This document shows, piece by piece, positions 18,278 to 29,075 of a stretch of 64,000 nt of DNA (position 1 is the stretch's first letter; every line of letters starts with the position of its first letter). The notes beneath the pieces were generated by a model, which was given only the letters and a program-made list of their open reading frames with translations, was not told where the DNA came from and searched no databases. Source of the stretch: Chitinophagaceae bacterium (GTDB taxonomy: Bacteria > Bacteroidota > Bacteroidia > Chitinophagales > Chitinophagaceae); assembly GCA_023957125.1 (NCBI GenBank), contig JAMLHL010000014.1, positions 54,911-118,910 of the forward strand, read 5' to 3'. Made by a program: the position numbers and the translations under genes.

Positions 18278-21109
18278 TCATTTCCTCCCTGCATCGGCAG
18301 GCATCAGGATAGCCGTAAACTGATTTTTTCCGCTTAACAATAGTTTTGCCGCCTGTTGCAGTTCCTTCACCGTTAATTTGTCTAAGTATTTTTCGAAATG
18401 GATAAACCGGTCAATATTTTCGCCTTCTACTTTCATTGCCATAAGATTGGATAACCAGGCCCCGTTTTCCTTCATCTCCTGCTTATGGGCTTCCCGCCAT
18501 TGCTGTTTTACCTTGTTGAGGTTGTCGGCGCCCGGGCCTTTTAGGATCAGGTTATTGATCTCGGCATGTAAGGCTTTTAACAGGGTATCCACTTTTTCCG
18601 GTCCACAGGGAAGCTGCGCCGTGAATTGAAAAGAGGGATAAGGCGCTTTCTTTAATCCTCCGAAAATTCCTCCACCATATATGCCCTGAATTTTTTCTCG
18701 TAGTTCTTCGATGATGCGAATATTAAGCACTTTGGTAAGCGCCTCAGCTTTGAAAGCGAGATCTTCCGAATAAGGAACATTCCCGTAGTAAAAGGAAAGG
18801 ATCAGGCTTTTTTGTTCTTCTCCTTTATGAACCGTTAGTTCATGCTTTCCCGGGATGGGTCTTATTTGCTGATCCACATAATTGGATTTTTTTGAGGTAG
18901 CGGGTAAACCTGCTATGTAAGTTTCGATTAAAGGGATGATCTCCTGCTCTTTAAAATTACCTGTAAAAACAAAATGTAATCCTCCTGCGTCACCCAGTCT
19001 CTGGCGATAAATATCAATTATCCTGTCGGCTTGTATGCTGTCGAAGTAGGCAGCTTTAGGAACATGAATAGGCGCCAGCGGGTTATTATCATAAAAAACT
19101 TTAAAGGTGGTATCTATAAATGCCGCCTGGGGGTTGGCGCCCAGCAGCGCCAGTTGGGTTTTATTTTTTTGTATATAAGATTTGAACAAACTGCTGTCCT
19201 CCCGCGGTTGTGTTAGTTTTAGCCAGGTCAGTTGAAACATGGTTTCAATATCCTTAACCGTAGAACTTCCGCTGATACCTTCGGTGGTGTTTCCAATGAA
19301 AGGGCTGGCCGATACCGTTTTACCCGTCAACGCCTTTTGTAGATCAATAGGAGAAAAGTTGCCATAGCCCATCGCGTTCACCACCGACACGGCGTAGTTG
19401 GCATTGTACTTGTCGCGCAGCCCGTAGTTGCTGGTTCCTCCATAGCGGGAAGCCGACATCAGGATCTCGTCATTTTTGAAATCTGTTGTTTTAAGGGTAA
19501 CGGTAACGCCATTCGACAGGGTCAGTTCCGTTGTCCCGGTAACGGGATTGTTTTTCTTACGCACTACTTTTCCGGCAACGGGCTTTTGGGCTAATAATTC
19601 CGTGGCTATCGTTTTTTCCTCGTAGGGCCCGATCTCCGCTTTTTCTGCCCCGGCAATAATTTGCAGAAGCGCCTGCGGAGTAGGAAGCGTTACGTCGTCC
19701 TTGTCCGGCCCCATGATACCGGCAAACAAATTTTGATTTTCCTTTAGCCTATTAACCAGGGCATTCACCTCCTCCAGTCCTATCAGCGGCAGGAATGCTT
19801 TAACCGCGTTGTATTCCGCGGTAATTCCCGGTATGGGCTCCCGGTTCAGAAAGTTCCGGATATATTCTCCTACGTAGGAAGAAGATTCTGTTTTATTTCT
19901 GTCGTTGTAACTCTTTTCGTAACCGGCCAGCATATTTGTTTTCGCTCTTTCCAGTTCCGGTTCCGTAAATCCGAACCGTATCACCCTCTCCAGTTCTTCA
20001 GTGGCGGCCTGTATCGCGGTTGCCGGGCTCTTGTCGCCGGACACCGCAAATAATTCAAAATTTTCATAGCCCCTGGCAAAACCGCTAAATCCCCCGCCGC
20101 TATATACAAAAGGAGGATCCTCTTTTTGTGTAAGCTCCTGCAAACGTTTATTCAACATAGTGGTGAACAGGTTTTTGATCAGATCTTTTTTGTAATCGTT
20201 CCAGGTAATTGTTTTTTGCAGTGGATAAGACGGGAATTCGATGAACGCCTGGTAACCGGTGGCTTCTTTATCGGTTACAATCATGGCGTCGTTGGATGAA
20301 TAGGGTGGTACCGGGGGTTCTATATGTGGTCGGGGATCCACCGGGTTGCGCAGGTTTTCAAAATGTTGGGTAATGAACGACAGCGCCTTTTCTTTAGAAA
20401 TATCGCCCACCACAACGACGGCCATCAGATCCGGGCGATACCAGTCGCGGTAAAAGCGACGCAGCGCGTCATACTCAAACGTTTTGATGATACTGTCTTT
20501 GCCGATCGGCAGCCGTTCGGCATACAGGGAGCCACTAAGCAGCCGGGGCAGGATTTTCTTGAACATTCTTTCCTGCGCTCCTTTTCCCAGGCGGCTTTCT
20601 TCTAAAATGATCGGCCGTTCGCCGTCTATATCCTGATCCAGGTAAGTTACATTATGCGCCCAGTCTTCCAATACCTGGAATCCTTTTTCCAGGTTATCGG
20701 GCTTATCTGTCGGGATGGGTAATATATACACCGTTTCATTAAAATTGGTATAAGCATTCAAATCGCTGCCGAAGCCAACGCCGATATTCTGGAGAAAGGA
20801 TACAATTTCATTTTTCCTGAAATTTTTGGTGCCGTTAAAAGCCATGTGCTCTGCCATGTGCGCAAGCCCCAACTGGTCGGGGTCTTCATTGATGGAACCC
20901 GCGTTCACCACCAGGCGTAATTCCACTTTTTGTTCGGGGCGTTGATTGGTTCGTATATAATAGGTAAGCCCGTTAGATAACTTTCCTATAGTAACGGCTG
21001 AATCAAGGGGGATTTTACCTTCCGGATTGATCTGTGCAACGAGGAGCACAGAACTGATGGTCAGAACAAAAAGAAGCGCCGTTTTTTTGAAGCGGGTCAG
21101 GTTACGCAT
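18278..21109 (-). CDS. M16-family (pitrilysin/insulinase-type) zinc peptidase
   Basis: Secreted two-module peptidase of 943 residues from the ATG at 21109; an earlier in-frame start at 21130 only adds seven residues before the signal sequence MRNLTRFKKTALLFVLTISS. The inverted zinc motif HMAEHMAFNGT lies at about 83-93, followed by FGSDLNAYTNFNETVY and the downstream Glu-containing RPIILEESRLGKGAQER. The second, inactive M16 domain covers roughly 500-940. The protein is probably periplasmic and degrades peptides, in keeping with the family. The next gene on the same strand begins 42 bases upstream, so the two may be co-transcribed. Confidence 0.93.
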   Translation of the reverse strand: MRNLTRFKKTALLFVLTISSVLLVAQINPEGKIPLDSAVTIGKLSNGLTYYIRTNQRPEQKVELRLVVNAGSINEDPDQLGLAHMAEHMAFNGTKNFRKNEIVSFLQNIGVGFGSDLNAYTNFNETVYILPIPTDKPDNLEKGFQVLEDWAHNVTYLDQDIDGERPIILEESRLGKGAQERMFKKILPRLLSGSLYAERLPIGKDSIIKTFEYDALRRFYRDWYRPDLMAVVVVGDISKEKALSFITQHFENLRNPVDPRPHIEPPVPPYSSNDAMIVTDKEATGYQAFIEFPSYPLQKTITWNDYKKDLIKNLFTTMLNKRLQELTQKEDPPFVYSGGGFSGFARGYENFELFAVSGDKSPATAIQAATEELERVIRFGFTEPELERAKTNMLAGYEKSYNDRNKTESSSYVGEYIRNFLNREPIPGITAEYNAVKAFLPLIGLEEVNALVNRLKENQNLFAGIMGPDKDDVTLPTPQALLQIIAGAEKAEIGPYEEKTIATELLAQKPVAGKVVRKKNNPVTGTTELTLSNGVTVTLKTTDFKNDEILMSASRYGGTSNYGLRDKYNANYAVSVVNAMGYGNFSPIDLQKALTGKTVSASPFIGNTTEGISGSSTVKDIETMFQLTWLKLTQPREDSSLFKSYIQKNKTQLALLGANPQAAFIDTTFKVFYDNNPLAPIHVPKAAYFDSIQADRIIDIYRQRLGDAGGLHFVFTGNFKEQEIIPLIETYIAGLPATSKKSNYVDQQIRPIPGKHELTVHKGEEQKSLILSFYYGNVPYSEDLAFKAEALTKVLNIRIIEELREKIQGIYGGGIFGGLKKAPYPSFQFTAQLPCGPEKVDTLLKALHAEINNLILKGPGADNLNKVKQQWREAHKQEMKENGAWLSNLMAMKVEGENIDRFIHFEKYLDKLTVKELQQAAKLLLSGKNQFTAILMPADAGRK

Positions 21110-21150
21110 ACCGTATGTGTTTGACAACAAAAATAGAATTTTCCTCCCTG

Positions 21151-24100
21151 TTATTGCTGAACTTTCATCAAATAGCCCAGGAGGTCGGTAGCCTCCTTGT
21201 CATTTAACGTATGCAACAGCCCCTGCGGCATCATGGACGTGGAGGTGGTTTCCCTCGATTGTATAGAAGATTTATGCAGCACCACCTCGTTCTGCCCCAC
21301 TACCCGCAGCGTAATCTGCCGGTCGTTTTCCGAAACCAGGTTTCCCGAATAGGTGCGTCCATCGCGGGTGGTGATCACGATCATCCGGTAGTCGTCCTGT
21401 ATCTCCGCGCTGGGACTCAAAATATTAAACAGCAGGTAGTCAATATTGGAACGATTGGAACCCGTGAGGTCGGGTCCGATATTACCACCTTTACCATACA
21501 ATTTATGGCAGGAGCCACAGGTGCGGGCAAAGATTTTTTCCCCGTTATCAAGGTCAGGCGCATGCCCGCTTTTGGAAACCAGGTTTTTATAGTGGTCAAA
21601 TTCTTTGCTGTCGGCGGGCTTGTCGTCAATGGGTCCCCATATTTCCACAAACCCGCTGCCAACTACCCGGCGCAACTGCCGGGCTACCGTTGCCGGAACC
21701 TGGCTTTTCGGCATGGTTTTATTTTTAATGGCATCCGCTAATAACCTCCCGTAAACAGGACGGGAACTGAGCGTTTCCATAGCTTGCAATTTTCCGGCAT
21801 CGTTGAAAGAGGAATATTTTTGTAACAGCAGCACCCCGAATTCTTTTTTATCGTACGCTGCCATCGCTTTAATCGTTTCAGGCTGTAAACCGGGTTCTTC
21901 CAATAGTTGCGGCAGGAGGGGCAGCAGTTCTTTACGTTGCTGCGCCGATAAGGTTTGCAGGGCTTTGACACGCTGTTCAACGGGAGCGTTTTTATCGCTT
22001 AAGATGGATAAAGAACGCTGCGCCGAGGCGGCATCGCCAAACAGCGCATTGATTTCTTCCGCTGTTTGTGACGCATCGCCTTTTCTCTTTTTCAAAACGG
22101 CAAGCGTATTTCCCCAGTTGGACGGTGGTGCTAAATCCACCCTGCCTTCCATCCCTGCAAGCATGCCCTGCAAAAGAAAATTGAGCGTGGGGGGCTGCTT
22201 GGCAAGCGCGGCCACCAGGTCTGCTGTGGCATCCGCATCCACCGTCCTCCGGGCGGTAAACCTGCTGATCAGCGACAGTTTGGAGGACGCCGCTATTTCC
22301 AACGCCCGTTTGGGATTTTCCTTCACCATTTTTTCAAAGCCAAACCAGATCATTTTGGGAAGGTTGTGATCGTCTTCATCTTCCGCGTGCCGGGTTATCA
22401 GCGCTTCTGCCAGTTGCCACCCGGTGGCCGCATCTGTTCGTTGCATGGCGGAAGCGAGGTATAGTCTTACCACCGGAGATGGATCCGATTTTGCCATACC
22501 GATCATCTGCCCGGTGATATCCGGTGCGGGAGCGCCGTCTTCGCATAGCAGTTGAATAGCCCAGGCGCGAACGTATTCGTCTTTATCCTTCAATGCTGTT
22601 GAAAGCAGTTCTTTGGTAGTGTTTTGCGTCACATACAGGGTCCATAAGGCTTTCAGCCGGTGATCGGCATTGGCTCCGCGGACGAATAAGTCCTGCAAAC
22701 GGGTAACTGCGCCTGCGTCCAGTTTCTTTTTTAGGCTGCGCCCCTGGAGAATAACCCTTGCCCGGCGGGCATGCCAGTCGCTTGGACTGGTTTGCAATTC
22801 TGATAGTTGCAGATCGCTCAGCGTGTTCAGGTCGCTGTAGCGTCCGGCGAAACTGACGGCGTTGGATTTCTCCGGCATGATCCTGAATATCCGGCCTGTT
22901 TCGCTGTTCCGTACGGTTTGTCCGCATATATCGGCATCGTGCCAGTCCAGCGCATACAGGCCACCGTCAGGTCCTATTTCCATGCTGAAGCCTACCCACT
23001 GGCCATTGTTTGCCATCATAAAATCGTCTCCATGATGCCCGATAAAACCAGAGCCTTTTCGTTCCAATACATCCGACAACACCGCGTGTTCATGAATATT
23101 ACACATGAATATCCGTCCTTTCTCCGATGCCGGGAAAGCATCCGACTGGTAGATACGGGCGCCGCCATGTGCGGAGCGGTGGCTGTGATCGGTAATGGTT
23201 TTAATATCGTCGTACAGGTAAGGATTGAAATGCTGCCCGCCCTGGCGGTGATAAATGCCTCCGGGAATGACATGCCACAAATGAGGGATCACACAGGCGG
23301 TGATGAACAATTGACCCTTGGCGTCGTAATCTATACCCCAGGGGTTGCTGAAGCCATGCGCTACCACTTCAAATTTGTCTTTCACCGGATGGTAGCGCCA
23401 TACGCCGCCATTGATATCCGTTCCTTCTCCTTCCAGTATATCTTCCGGAAAAGGATCTTTATGTTGGTATAACCTGCCTTTACCATTGGGCTTCCGCACT
23501 TTTGAAGGAGTGGCAAATCCCTGGCAGCCATAGAGCCAGCCGTCCGGTCCCCAATGAAAACTATTTAAGGTTTCATGACGATCGCGTATGCCCCATCCCG
23601 TTAGTCGCACTTCTATGTCATTCACCTCTGCTTTGTCATCGTGGTTGCGGTCGGGCACAAACAATAAATTGGGCGGAGCGCCTACGAACACCCCGTCAAA
23701 ACCCACGGCCAGCGCTGCCGGGAAAGCAATATTTTCCAGGAATACTTTCCGGGTGTCCGCCTTTCCGTCGTGGTTGGTATCTTCCAGGATCACAATCCGG
23801 CTGGTACCTGCATTAGAGAAACCGTGCCCCCGGGATTCGTAATCCTTGTTTTCGGCTATCCATAGCCTGCCGCGGTCGTCCCAGCAGAAAGCCATGGGCT
23901 GGGTCATCATCGGTTCCGCTGCCCATACGTTTACCTGGTAGCCGTCTTTCACCGTCATGGCCGAAGCGGCTTCTTCGGGCGTCAGGAAGCGGGCATTAAG
24001 CGCTTCCTGCTGCGCCAGCCCCCAGAGTTCTGCAGTATTATATTGAGAAGTTTTTCCGGTGTACTGCCCCCATTGATTCGTCACTTCCGTATCGGGAAGA

Positions 24101-24945
24101 TTACCGGTATATACCATCAGCCGGTGTTTGAAGATCTCTGTTTCTCCTTTTTTGATAGTCCAACTGCTGTCTCTTGCCGTTGCAGGACCCACGCCCATTT
24201 GATTATCCACCCGCCAGAATTGCGGATAGTTCCGGTTATCGGGGTGGTCGAAGATTGCGATATGAGCCAGGTCGCTTCTGCCCTCTACCTGCATGCCCAC
24301 ATCCACCCACATGGCTCGCTGCCCTTCGGCTTTCCCGTTTTTCTGCCGGGCATTGTTCACTACGCTGCCGTTGATCCCTTCTTTCCAGGGCATTCTCAAA
24401 AACAAACCGCCGTAATCGTATTTACCTATCGTAATATCGGTAAGCGCTTCTCCCCGCCATTCCAGGGAAATATAATAACGGCCGCTATCCTGCACCATAG
24501 ACCAGTTTTGGGTTTGGGTCATCACGGCAGCGCCGGTGGAATCCAGCAAATGGTACACCGTCTGCCATTTTACCTGGTTGCCCTCTGCTTCAATGATATT
24601 AGCTGCAACTTTCTTCCAGTAACCATCGCCGGGATGATGAAAATAATCGCGTCCGTTTACCCTGGTGAAACCCCAGTATAAACCATTTTGATGGAGGTGA
24701 TGACCGGGGCTGTTTTCCGTTAAAATACCTTTCCCGTCGGGTGCAAGGATCGGGTGGATGTAGGGACGGAAGTTTTCCGCCGCATGCTGTACCAGGATAG
24801 GCTCGTCCGACCACTTGCTATATACTTCTATCGTCTCCGCGCTGTCGTTTTGAACCAGGGTAAGGGTTTGCGGAACGGGTTTGTTTTGGGTATTGCACGA
24901 ATAGATCAACAATACGGAAAAAACAAACAGGTTTAATCTTCTCAT
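21151..24945 (-). CDS. PVC-type CxxCH cytochrome-domain protein fused to a DUF6807 (PmoA-like) domain
   Basis: Very large secreted lipoprotein (1264 residues; lipobox-like IYSC after the signal helix). Order of domains: a DUF6807/PmoA-like domain (about 30-300, with GHHLHQNGLYWGFTRVNG), a beta-propeller dehydrogenase-like domain of the PVC type (about 330-680: GYQVNVWAAEPMMTQPMAFC, DDRGRLWIAENKDYE), HEAT-like helical repeats (about 700-1080) and a terminal cytochrome c domain with CGSCHKLYG at about 1141 and a downstream Met ligand candidate in SMMPQGLL. Such proteins are linked in Bacteroidota and Planctomycetes to oxidative breakdown of glycans or sugars. The exact substrate is not known. 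A divergent homologue starts at 25103. Confidence 0.88.
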   Translation of the reverse strand: MRRLNLFVFSVLLIYSCNTQNKPVPQTLTLVQNDSAETIEVYSKWSDEPILVQHAAENFRPYIHPILAPDGKGILTENSPGHHLHQNGLYWGFTRVNGRDYFHHPGDGYWKKVAANIIEAEGNQVKWQTVYHLLDSTGAAVMTQTQNWSMVQDSGRYYISLEWRGEALTDITIGKYDYGGLFLRMPWKEGINGSVVNNARQKNGKAEGQRAMWVDVGMQVEGRSDLAHIAIFDHPDNRNYPQFWRVDNQMGVGPATARDSSWTIKKGETEIFKHRLMVYTGNLPDTEVTNQWGQYTGKTSQYNTAELWGLAQQEALNARFLTPEEAASAMTVKDGYQVNVWAAEPMMTQPMAFCWDDRGRLWIAENKDYESRGHGFSNAGTSRIVILEDTNHDGKADTRKVFLENIAFPAALAVGFDGVFVGAPPNLLFVPDRNHDDKAEVNDIEVRLTGWGIRDRHETLNSFHWGPDGWLYGCQGFATPSKVRKPNGKGRLYQHKDPFPEDILEGEGTDINGGVWRYHPVKDKFEVVAHGFSNPWGIDYDAKGQLFITACVIPHLWHVIPGGIYHRQGGQHFNPYLYDDIKTITDHSHRSAHGGARIYQSDAFPASEKGRIFMCNIHEHAVLSDVLERKGSGFIGHHGDDFMMANNGQWVGFSMEIGPDGGLYALDWHDADICGQTVRNSETGRIFRIMPEKSNAVSFAGRYSDLNTLSDLQLSELQTSPSDWHARRARVILQGRSLKKKLDAGAVTRLQDLFVRGANADHRLKALWTLYVTQNTTKELLSTALKDKDEYVRAWAIQLLCEDGAPAPDITGQMIGMAKSDPSPVVRLYLASAMQRTDAATGWQLAEALITRHAEDEDDHNLPKMIWFGFEKMVKENPKRALEIAASSKLSLISRFTARRTVDADATADLVAALAKQPPTLNFLLQGMLAGMEGRVDLAPPSNWGNTLAVLKKRKGDASQTAEEINALFGDAASAQRSLSILSDKNAPVEQRVKALQTLSAQQRKELLPLLPQLLEEPGLQPETIKAMAAYDKKEFGVLLLQKYSSFNDAGKLQAMETLSSRPVYGRLLADAIKNKTMPKSQVPATVARQLRRVVGSGFVEIWGPIDDKPADSKEFDHYKNLVSKSGHAPDLDNGEKIFARTCGSCHKLYGKGGNIGPDLTGSNRSNIDYLLFNILSPSAEIQDDYRMIVITTRDGRTYSGNLVSENDRQITLRVVGQNEVVLHKSSIQSRETTSTSMMPQGLLHTLNDKEATDLLGYLMKVQQ

Positions 24946-25102
24946 CTGTATAGATTTATTTTATCAGGTTCTGCCGGATAGCATGCTCCTTTATTGTTTC
25001 CCTTCTCAGCAAAAATAAATGAGCATTTAATGTCAACGGGTTTAGGTTGGTTTTGTATATTTATTTGCAGGTATTGGAAATAAAAATAGAACAAAATATA
25101 AA

Positions 25103-28100
25103 ATGCTCAAAAAATCAGTAACGATGCGGCTACGAACGGGAATAGCGATTCTGCTGTCTGTTTTCATTATTGAAGCTTGTAATACCGGTGAACCCGGAAA
25201 GTTATCCGGGGAGGATACGATCTATGCCGGGGACTTATTTAAAGCCAATATAAGGACTACGGAAGCCCTATCCCCCGAGGAGGAGCGGCTTGGGTTCCGG
25301 CTCCCCGAAGGTTTTGAGATCAATCTTTTTGCTGCCGAACCCGATATCGGCAAACCCATGAACATCGCGTTTGACGCCAGGGGACGCATGTGGGTTACCC
25401 AGTCTCACGAATACCCCTTTCCGGCAAAGCCGGGAAAGGGAGGAGATAAAGTTACCATCCTTGAGGACACGGATGGAGATGGCAGGGCAGATAAGTTCAC
25501 CACTTTTTCCGATACGTTAAACATACCCATAGGCGTTCTGCCGGTAGGCGACGGCGTGATCGCTTACAGTATTCCCAATATTTATAAATATTCCGATACC
25601 AACGGAGACGATCACGCAGATCAGCAAACGAAGCTGTTAGGGCCCTTTAAAACGCAGGATACGCACGGGATGATCAATAATTTTGTACGGGGTTTTGACG
25701 GTTGGATCCATTCCTGTCATGGATTTACCAACAGGGATACGGTTGCCGGCAAAGACGGGAAGACGATTTCCATGATTTCGGGAAATACCTTTCGTTTCCT
25801 GCCCGATGGCAGCACGGTAGAGCATACCACCGATGGCAGGATCAATCCGTTTGGACTGGTGTATGATGAAAAAGGATATCTCTATTCCACCGATTGTCAT
25901 ACCTCGCCCCTTTATCAACTTATCCGGGGAGCGGATTATACGCAGTGGGGCAAAGAAGAGGACATGGGCTTTGCGCCGGATATGACCCCCTTGTCTGATG
26001 AGGCTACCGCCTTAGCCGGAATTGCCTATTACGGAGATGTACTGTATCCCGCTGCATTTCGGAGTAATTTTTTTGTAGGAGATGTGGTGCGTTGCCGGGT
26101 GTACCGCTACGCTACCACATTTAAAGACGCCACGCCCATCGGCAAACGGGAAGAAGACTTCCTGTTGAGCAAAGACCCCTGGTTTCGCCCGGTAGATGTA
26201 AAAATGGGTCCGGATGGCGCCATCTATGTTGCCGATTTCTATAATTCTATTATTGGTCATTACGAAGTGCCGCTGGATCATCCCAAAAGAGATCATATCC
26301 GGGGCAGGATATGGCGGATCACCTACAAGGGAAAGCACAACCCGCCGGTGAACCTCGCTGCCGTTGATGTGCAACAACTGCTGCAAACGCTGGATGCTGA
26401 TAATATGTCTCAACGGATGTTGGCAACCGATCAACTGACAGACCGGGTAGGGCAGCAGTCAGTACCGCCGCTTATTGAAGTTTTGAAAGACCAAAATACA
26501 GGCAGCAGGAAATATGTGCATGCGCTGTGGGCCTTACAACGGCTCGGCGCACTTGATATGAATACCATCCGGACGGCGGCAAACCATGCCGATCCCCTGA
26601 TCCGTTTGCACACGATGCGCATACTCGCGGAACGGACGCCCGATACGAAAGAGTTATTTCCACTGGTTGTAAACGGCTTGAAAGACAAAGACCCGCATGT
26701 TAAACGGGCGGCAACAGAATTATTGAGCAGGTATCCCGGTATGGAGTCGTTCCAACTGGCGCTGACGATGCGACAGGAAGTTCCGGAAACGGATACGCAC
26801 CAGCTTTACACCACGAGGATGAGTCTTCGGGATCTGCTCAGGAACAGCATCCTGATGAAAGAAGTATTAAACACGGGATGGACCGAAAAGGAAGTCGCTA
26901 TGATCAGCGATGTGCTGATGGCAGTTCCCTCCCGGGATGCGGCAATATTTTTATACAAATATGTGAATAGTTATAAGGTTGAAGAAAACCGGGCTCCCGC
27001 TATCTACAAACATATTGCCAGGTATGGCCCGGAGGAGGATATTGATAAAACCGTTCGATATGCCATGCAGGAAAACAGGCCGGGTACGGCAGATATTTTA
27101 ATCTTCAAAGGGATCCGGCAGGGAATAGCCCAAAGAGGATTGAAGGGGAATGCGGCATTGGAATCCTGGGGCAGATCCCTTACCGAAAATATTCTGAAGA
27201 ACTACACCTATTCCAAAGACGCTTCTTCTGATATCATAAAAATGCAAACTTTCGCCGTTCAGGCTGCGGGAGAATATAAGATGGTTTCGGCCGTTCCCGT
27301 TTTGATGTCCATGTTAAAAGACACCAGAACCTCAGACCTCACTGCAAAAAACCAATCCGACATTAACGATGAATTAGTGGGTTTGAAAGTAGCAGCCATC
27401 CGGTCTCTCATTAAGACCGATGTAGACAAAGCGGTGGCGACGGTTCGCGGGTTGTTTGAAAATAAGGGAACCGATAATAACTTAAAAATCCAGGCCGGGC
27501 GCCTGCTGGGAGAGTTTCCGGGTAATGTTGTAACCCGGGTTTTCGAGGGTGTTAAAAACCCTTCCCCGCAATTGCAAACCGATGTAGCCGTTACGCTTTC
27601 CGGCTCGCTGCAGGGAAAAGATATCCTGTTAGGAGAAGTGTCAAAAGGAAATATATTGCCCAGGATCCTGTTACAGCAGCGGGTTCTTGAAAGGATCCTG
27701 TTGGATATTACACCCGGGCAAAAAAAGAAACTTGATAAGCTGACTGATGGTATCAGTCCGGTGAATCAGGAGAGGGAAGCGCAGATATTTGAACAGGCGG
27801 ATATTTTTGGAAAATTGATAGCTTCCGGAAAACGTCCCTTACCTGATTCGGGACGAATGGTTTTTAGCCAAAACTGCTCCCCCTGTCACAGTATAGGAGG
27901 AGAGGGCGGGAGTATAGGACCTAACCTGGACGGGGTATCACAATGGGGAGCCAAACCTCTTTTGGAAAAAATAATAGACCCCAACCGGAATATTTCGGAA
28001 AACTTCAGAACTTATACTATAAAGTTGAAAGACGGGAAGACTCTTGCGGGGCTTTACCGCCGGGAAGAAGGGGCTACGCTGATATTTGCAGATATCGGCG

Positions 28101-28243
28101 GCAAGGAATTTTCAGTTTCCAAAAATGAGATCAAGGAACAGGTTCCTTCAACCCTGACGCTGATGCCCGATAATTTTGGAGAAAGGTTAACCCAACACGA
28201 TTTCAATAACCTGATCTACTTCCTGTTGAACCCGAAACCATAA
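25103..28243 (+). CDS. PVC-type CxxCH cytochrome-domain protein
   Basis: Secreted lipoprotein of 1046 residues (lipobox IIEAC at about 22-26) with a propeller domain (GFEINLFAAEPDIGKPMNIA, DARGRMWVTQSHEYPFP, EDTDGDGRADKFTTF), HEAT-like repeats (about 450-850) and a C-terminal cytochrome c with CSPCHSIGG (about 927) and a candidate axial Met in LTLMPDNFG. It is a paralogue of the divergently oriented gene ending at 24945, lacking the DUF6807 part. Its last 34 codons are duplicated 935 bases downstream, beyond a vapBC pair. Probable periplasmic redox function, substrate unknown. Confidence 0.88.
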   Translation: MLKKSVTMRLRTGIAILLSVFIIEACNTGEPGKLSGEDTIYAGDLFKANIRTTEALSPEEERLGFRLPEGFEINLFAAEPDIGKPMNIAFDARGRMWVTQSHEYPFPAKPGKGGDKVTILEDTDGDGRADKFTTFSDTLNIPIGVLPVGDGVIAYSIPNIYKYSDTNGDDHADQQTKLLGPFKTQDTHGMINNFVRGFDGWIHSCHGFTNRDTVAGKDGKTISMISGNTFRFLPDGSTVEHTTDGRINPFGLVYDEKGYLYSTDCHTSPLYQLIRGADYTQWGKEEDMGFAPDMTPLSDEATALAGIAYYGDVLYPAAFRSNFFVGDVVRCRVYRYATTFKDATPIGKREEDFLLSKDPWFRPVDVKMGPDGAIYVADFYNSIIGHYEVPLDHPKRDHIRGRIWRITYKGKHNPPVNLAAVDVQQLLQTLDADNMSQRMLATDQLTDRVGQQSVPPLIEVLKDQNTGSRKYVHALWALQRLGALDMNTIRTAANHADPLIRLHTMRILAERTPDTKELFPLVVNGLKDKDPHVKRAATELLSRYPGMESFQLALTMRQEVPETDTHQLYTTRMSLRDLLRNSILMKEVLNTGWTEKEVAMISDVLMAVPSRDAAIFLYKYVNSYKVEENRAPAIYKHIARYGPEEDIDKTVRYAMQENRPGTADILIFKGIRQGIAQRGLKGNAALESWGRSLTENILKNYTYSKDASSDIIKMQTFAVQAAGEYKMVSAVPVLMSMLKDTRTSDLTAKNQSDINDELVGLKVAAIRSLIKTDVDKAVATVRGLFENKGTDNNLKIQAGRLLGEFPGNVVTRVFEGVKNPSPQLQTDVAVTLSGSLQGKDILLGEVSKGNILPRILLQQRVLERILLDITPGQKKKLDKLTDGISPVNQEREAQIFEQADIFGKLIASGKRPLPDSGRMVFSQNCSPCHSIGGEGGSIGPNLDGVSQWGAKPLLEKIIDPNRNISENFRTYTIKLKDGKTLAGLYRREEGATLIFADIGGKEFSVSKNEIKEQVPSTLTLMPDNFGERLTQHDFNNLIYFLLNPKP
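28141..28243 (+). repeat. Direct repeat, copy 1 (end of the CxxCH gene)
   Basis: The last 103 bases of the preceding gene. They recur at 29076-29178 with about ten differences, mostly at third codon positions and near the left edge; TGATGCCCGATAATTTTGGA is shared exactly. Confidence 0.9.
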
Positions 28244-28455
28244 TATTATCAAAGCAAGATGTTTTCGGCGCTTAATTGCGAGGTATGAATGAGCACAAGT
28301 CTGTGTGTATGAATAAAATTGTTAAGGCTGAAAGTAATCTTTCTGTTCAATGGACCGTTTTGATTAAAATTATTGTGATGCTGCCGGAGAGAACGGAAGT
28401 TCGGGCTGTTATTCAAAAGCAACTATCATATTCACAAAATCTGTAAATTTGAAAT

Positions 28456-28689
28456 ATGGAAATAAAAGTACAAGTTCCATTTCAGCAATTGCTGGCATTG
28501 GTTAAAAGGCTGACGCCCGCTCAAAAGGCAAGATTACGGAAGGAACTTGTTGACCAAAAGCCAGTCCAAAAGAAAAATAAAGACGAATTTATTAACTATC
28601 TGCTCAAAGGTCCTGTTTATTCAGACAAAGAAATAAAAGTCATTGAAGAAAACCGAAAAAGCATTGCAACATGGCGGACAAAGGGCTGA
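28456..28689 (+). CDS. vapB: Antitoxin of a VapBC-type pair
   Basis: 77 residues, start MEIKVQVPFQQLLALVKRLT with a run of basic helices (AQKARLRKELVDQ) and a charged C-terminus (EVIEENRKSIATWRTKG-like). Its stop overlaps the toxin in the sequence TGATG. The same N-terminal pattern (hydrophobic strand, QLxxxVRxL, basic helix) is seen in the second VapB-like gene at 61966-62196, so the two are relatives. It would neutralise the toxin and repress the promoter. Confidence 0.82.
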   Translation: MEIKVQVPFQQLLALVKRLTPAQKARLRKELVDQKPVQKKNKDEFINYLLKGPVYSDKEIKVIEENRKSIATWRTKG

Positions 28690-29063
28690 TGGTAGATTCT
28701 ACTATTTTGATTGACTATTTTCGCAAAACCGACAAGAAAAACTCTAAGTTAGTAGCTCATTTTAGAAACTATGACCATCTGTATATTTCCAGCGTAACAG
28801 AATTTGAAGTAGTGAATGGCGCTACCGAAGAACACTTGCAATTTTGGGATGGAATGTTAGCGAGATTTTTTATATTGAATTTTGATAGTAAAGCTGCAAG
28901 GCAGGCGGCGTCCATTGTCGCTCAGCTTAAAATTAAAAGGAAGACGATTGATAAACCAGATTTGTTTATTGCAGCAACAGCAATAGTGAACAATTTGACT
29001 TTGGACACATTGAACCTAAAGCATTTTACTCACATTGAGAATTTAAAATTACTGGCAGGATAG
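28671..29063 (+). CDS. vapC: VapC-like PIN-domain toxin
   Basis: 130-residue PIN ribonuclease: VDSTILIDYFRK carries the first Asp, TEFEVVNGA the conserved Glu, and DKPDLFIAATAIVNNLTLDT the remaining acidic residues and the NxxxxT motif. Two starts are possible: ATG at 28671, 19 bases inside the antitoxin, or ATG at 28689 exactly at the TGATG overlap; the first is listed because many relatives carry a few residues before the core. The pair lies between the two copies of the CxxCH gene tail and is AT-rich relative to its surroundings. Confidence 0.9.
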   Translation: MADKGLMVDSTILIDYFRKTDKKNSKLVAHFRNYDHLYISSVTEFEVVNGATEEHLQFWDGMLARFFILNFDSKAARQAASIVAQLKIKRKTIDKPDLFIAATAIVNNLTLDTLNLKHFTHIENLKLLAG

Positions 29064-29075
29064 AAAGACGCTACA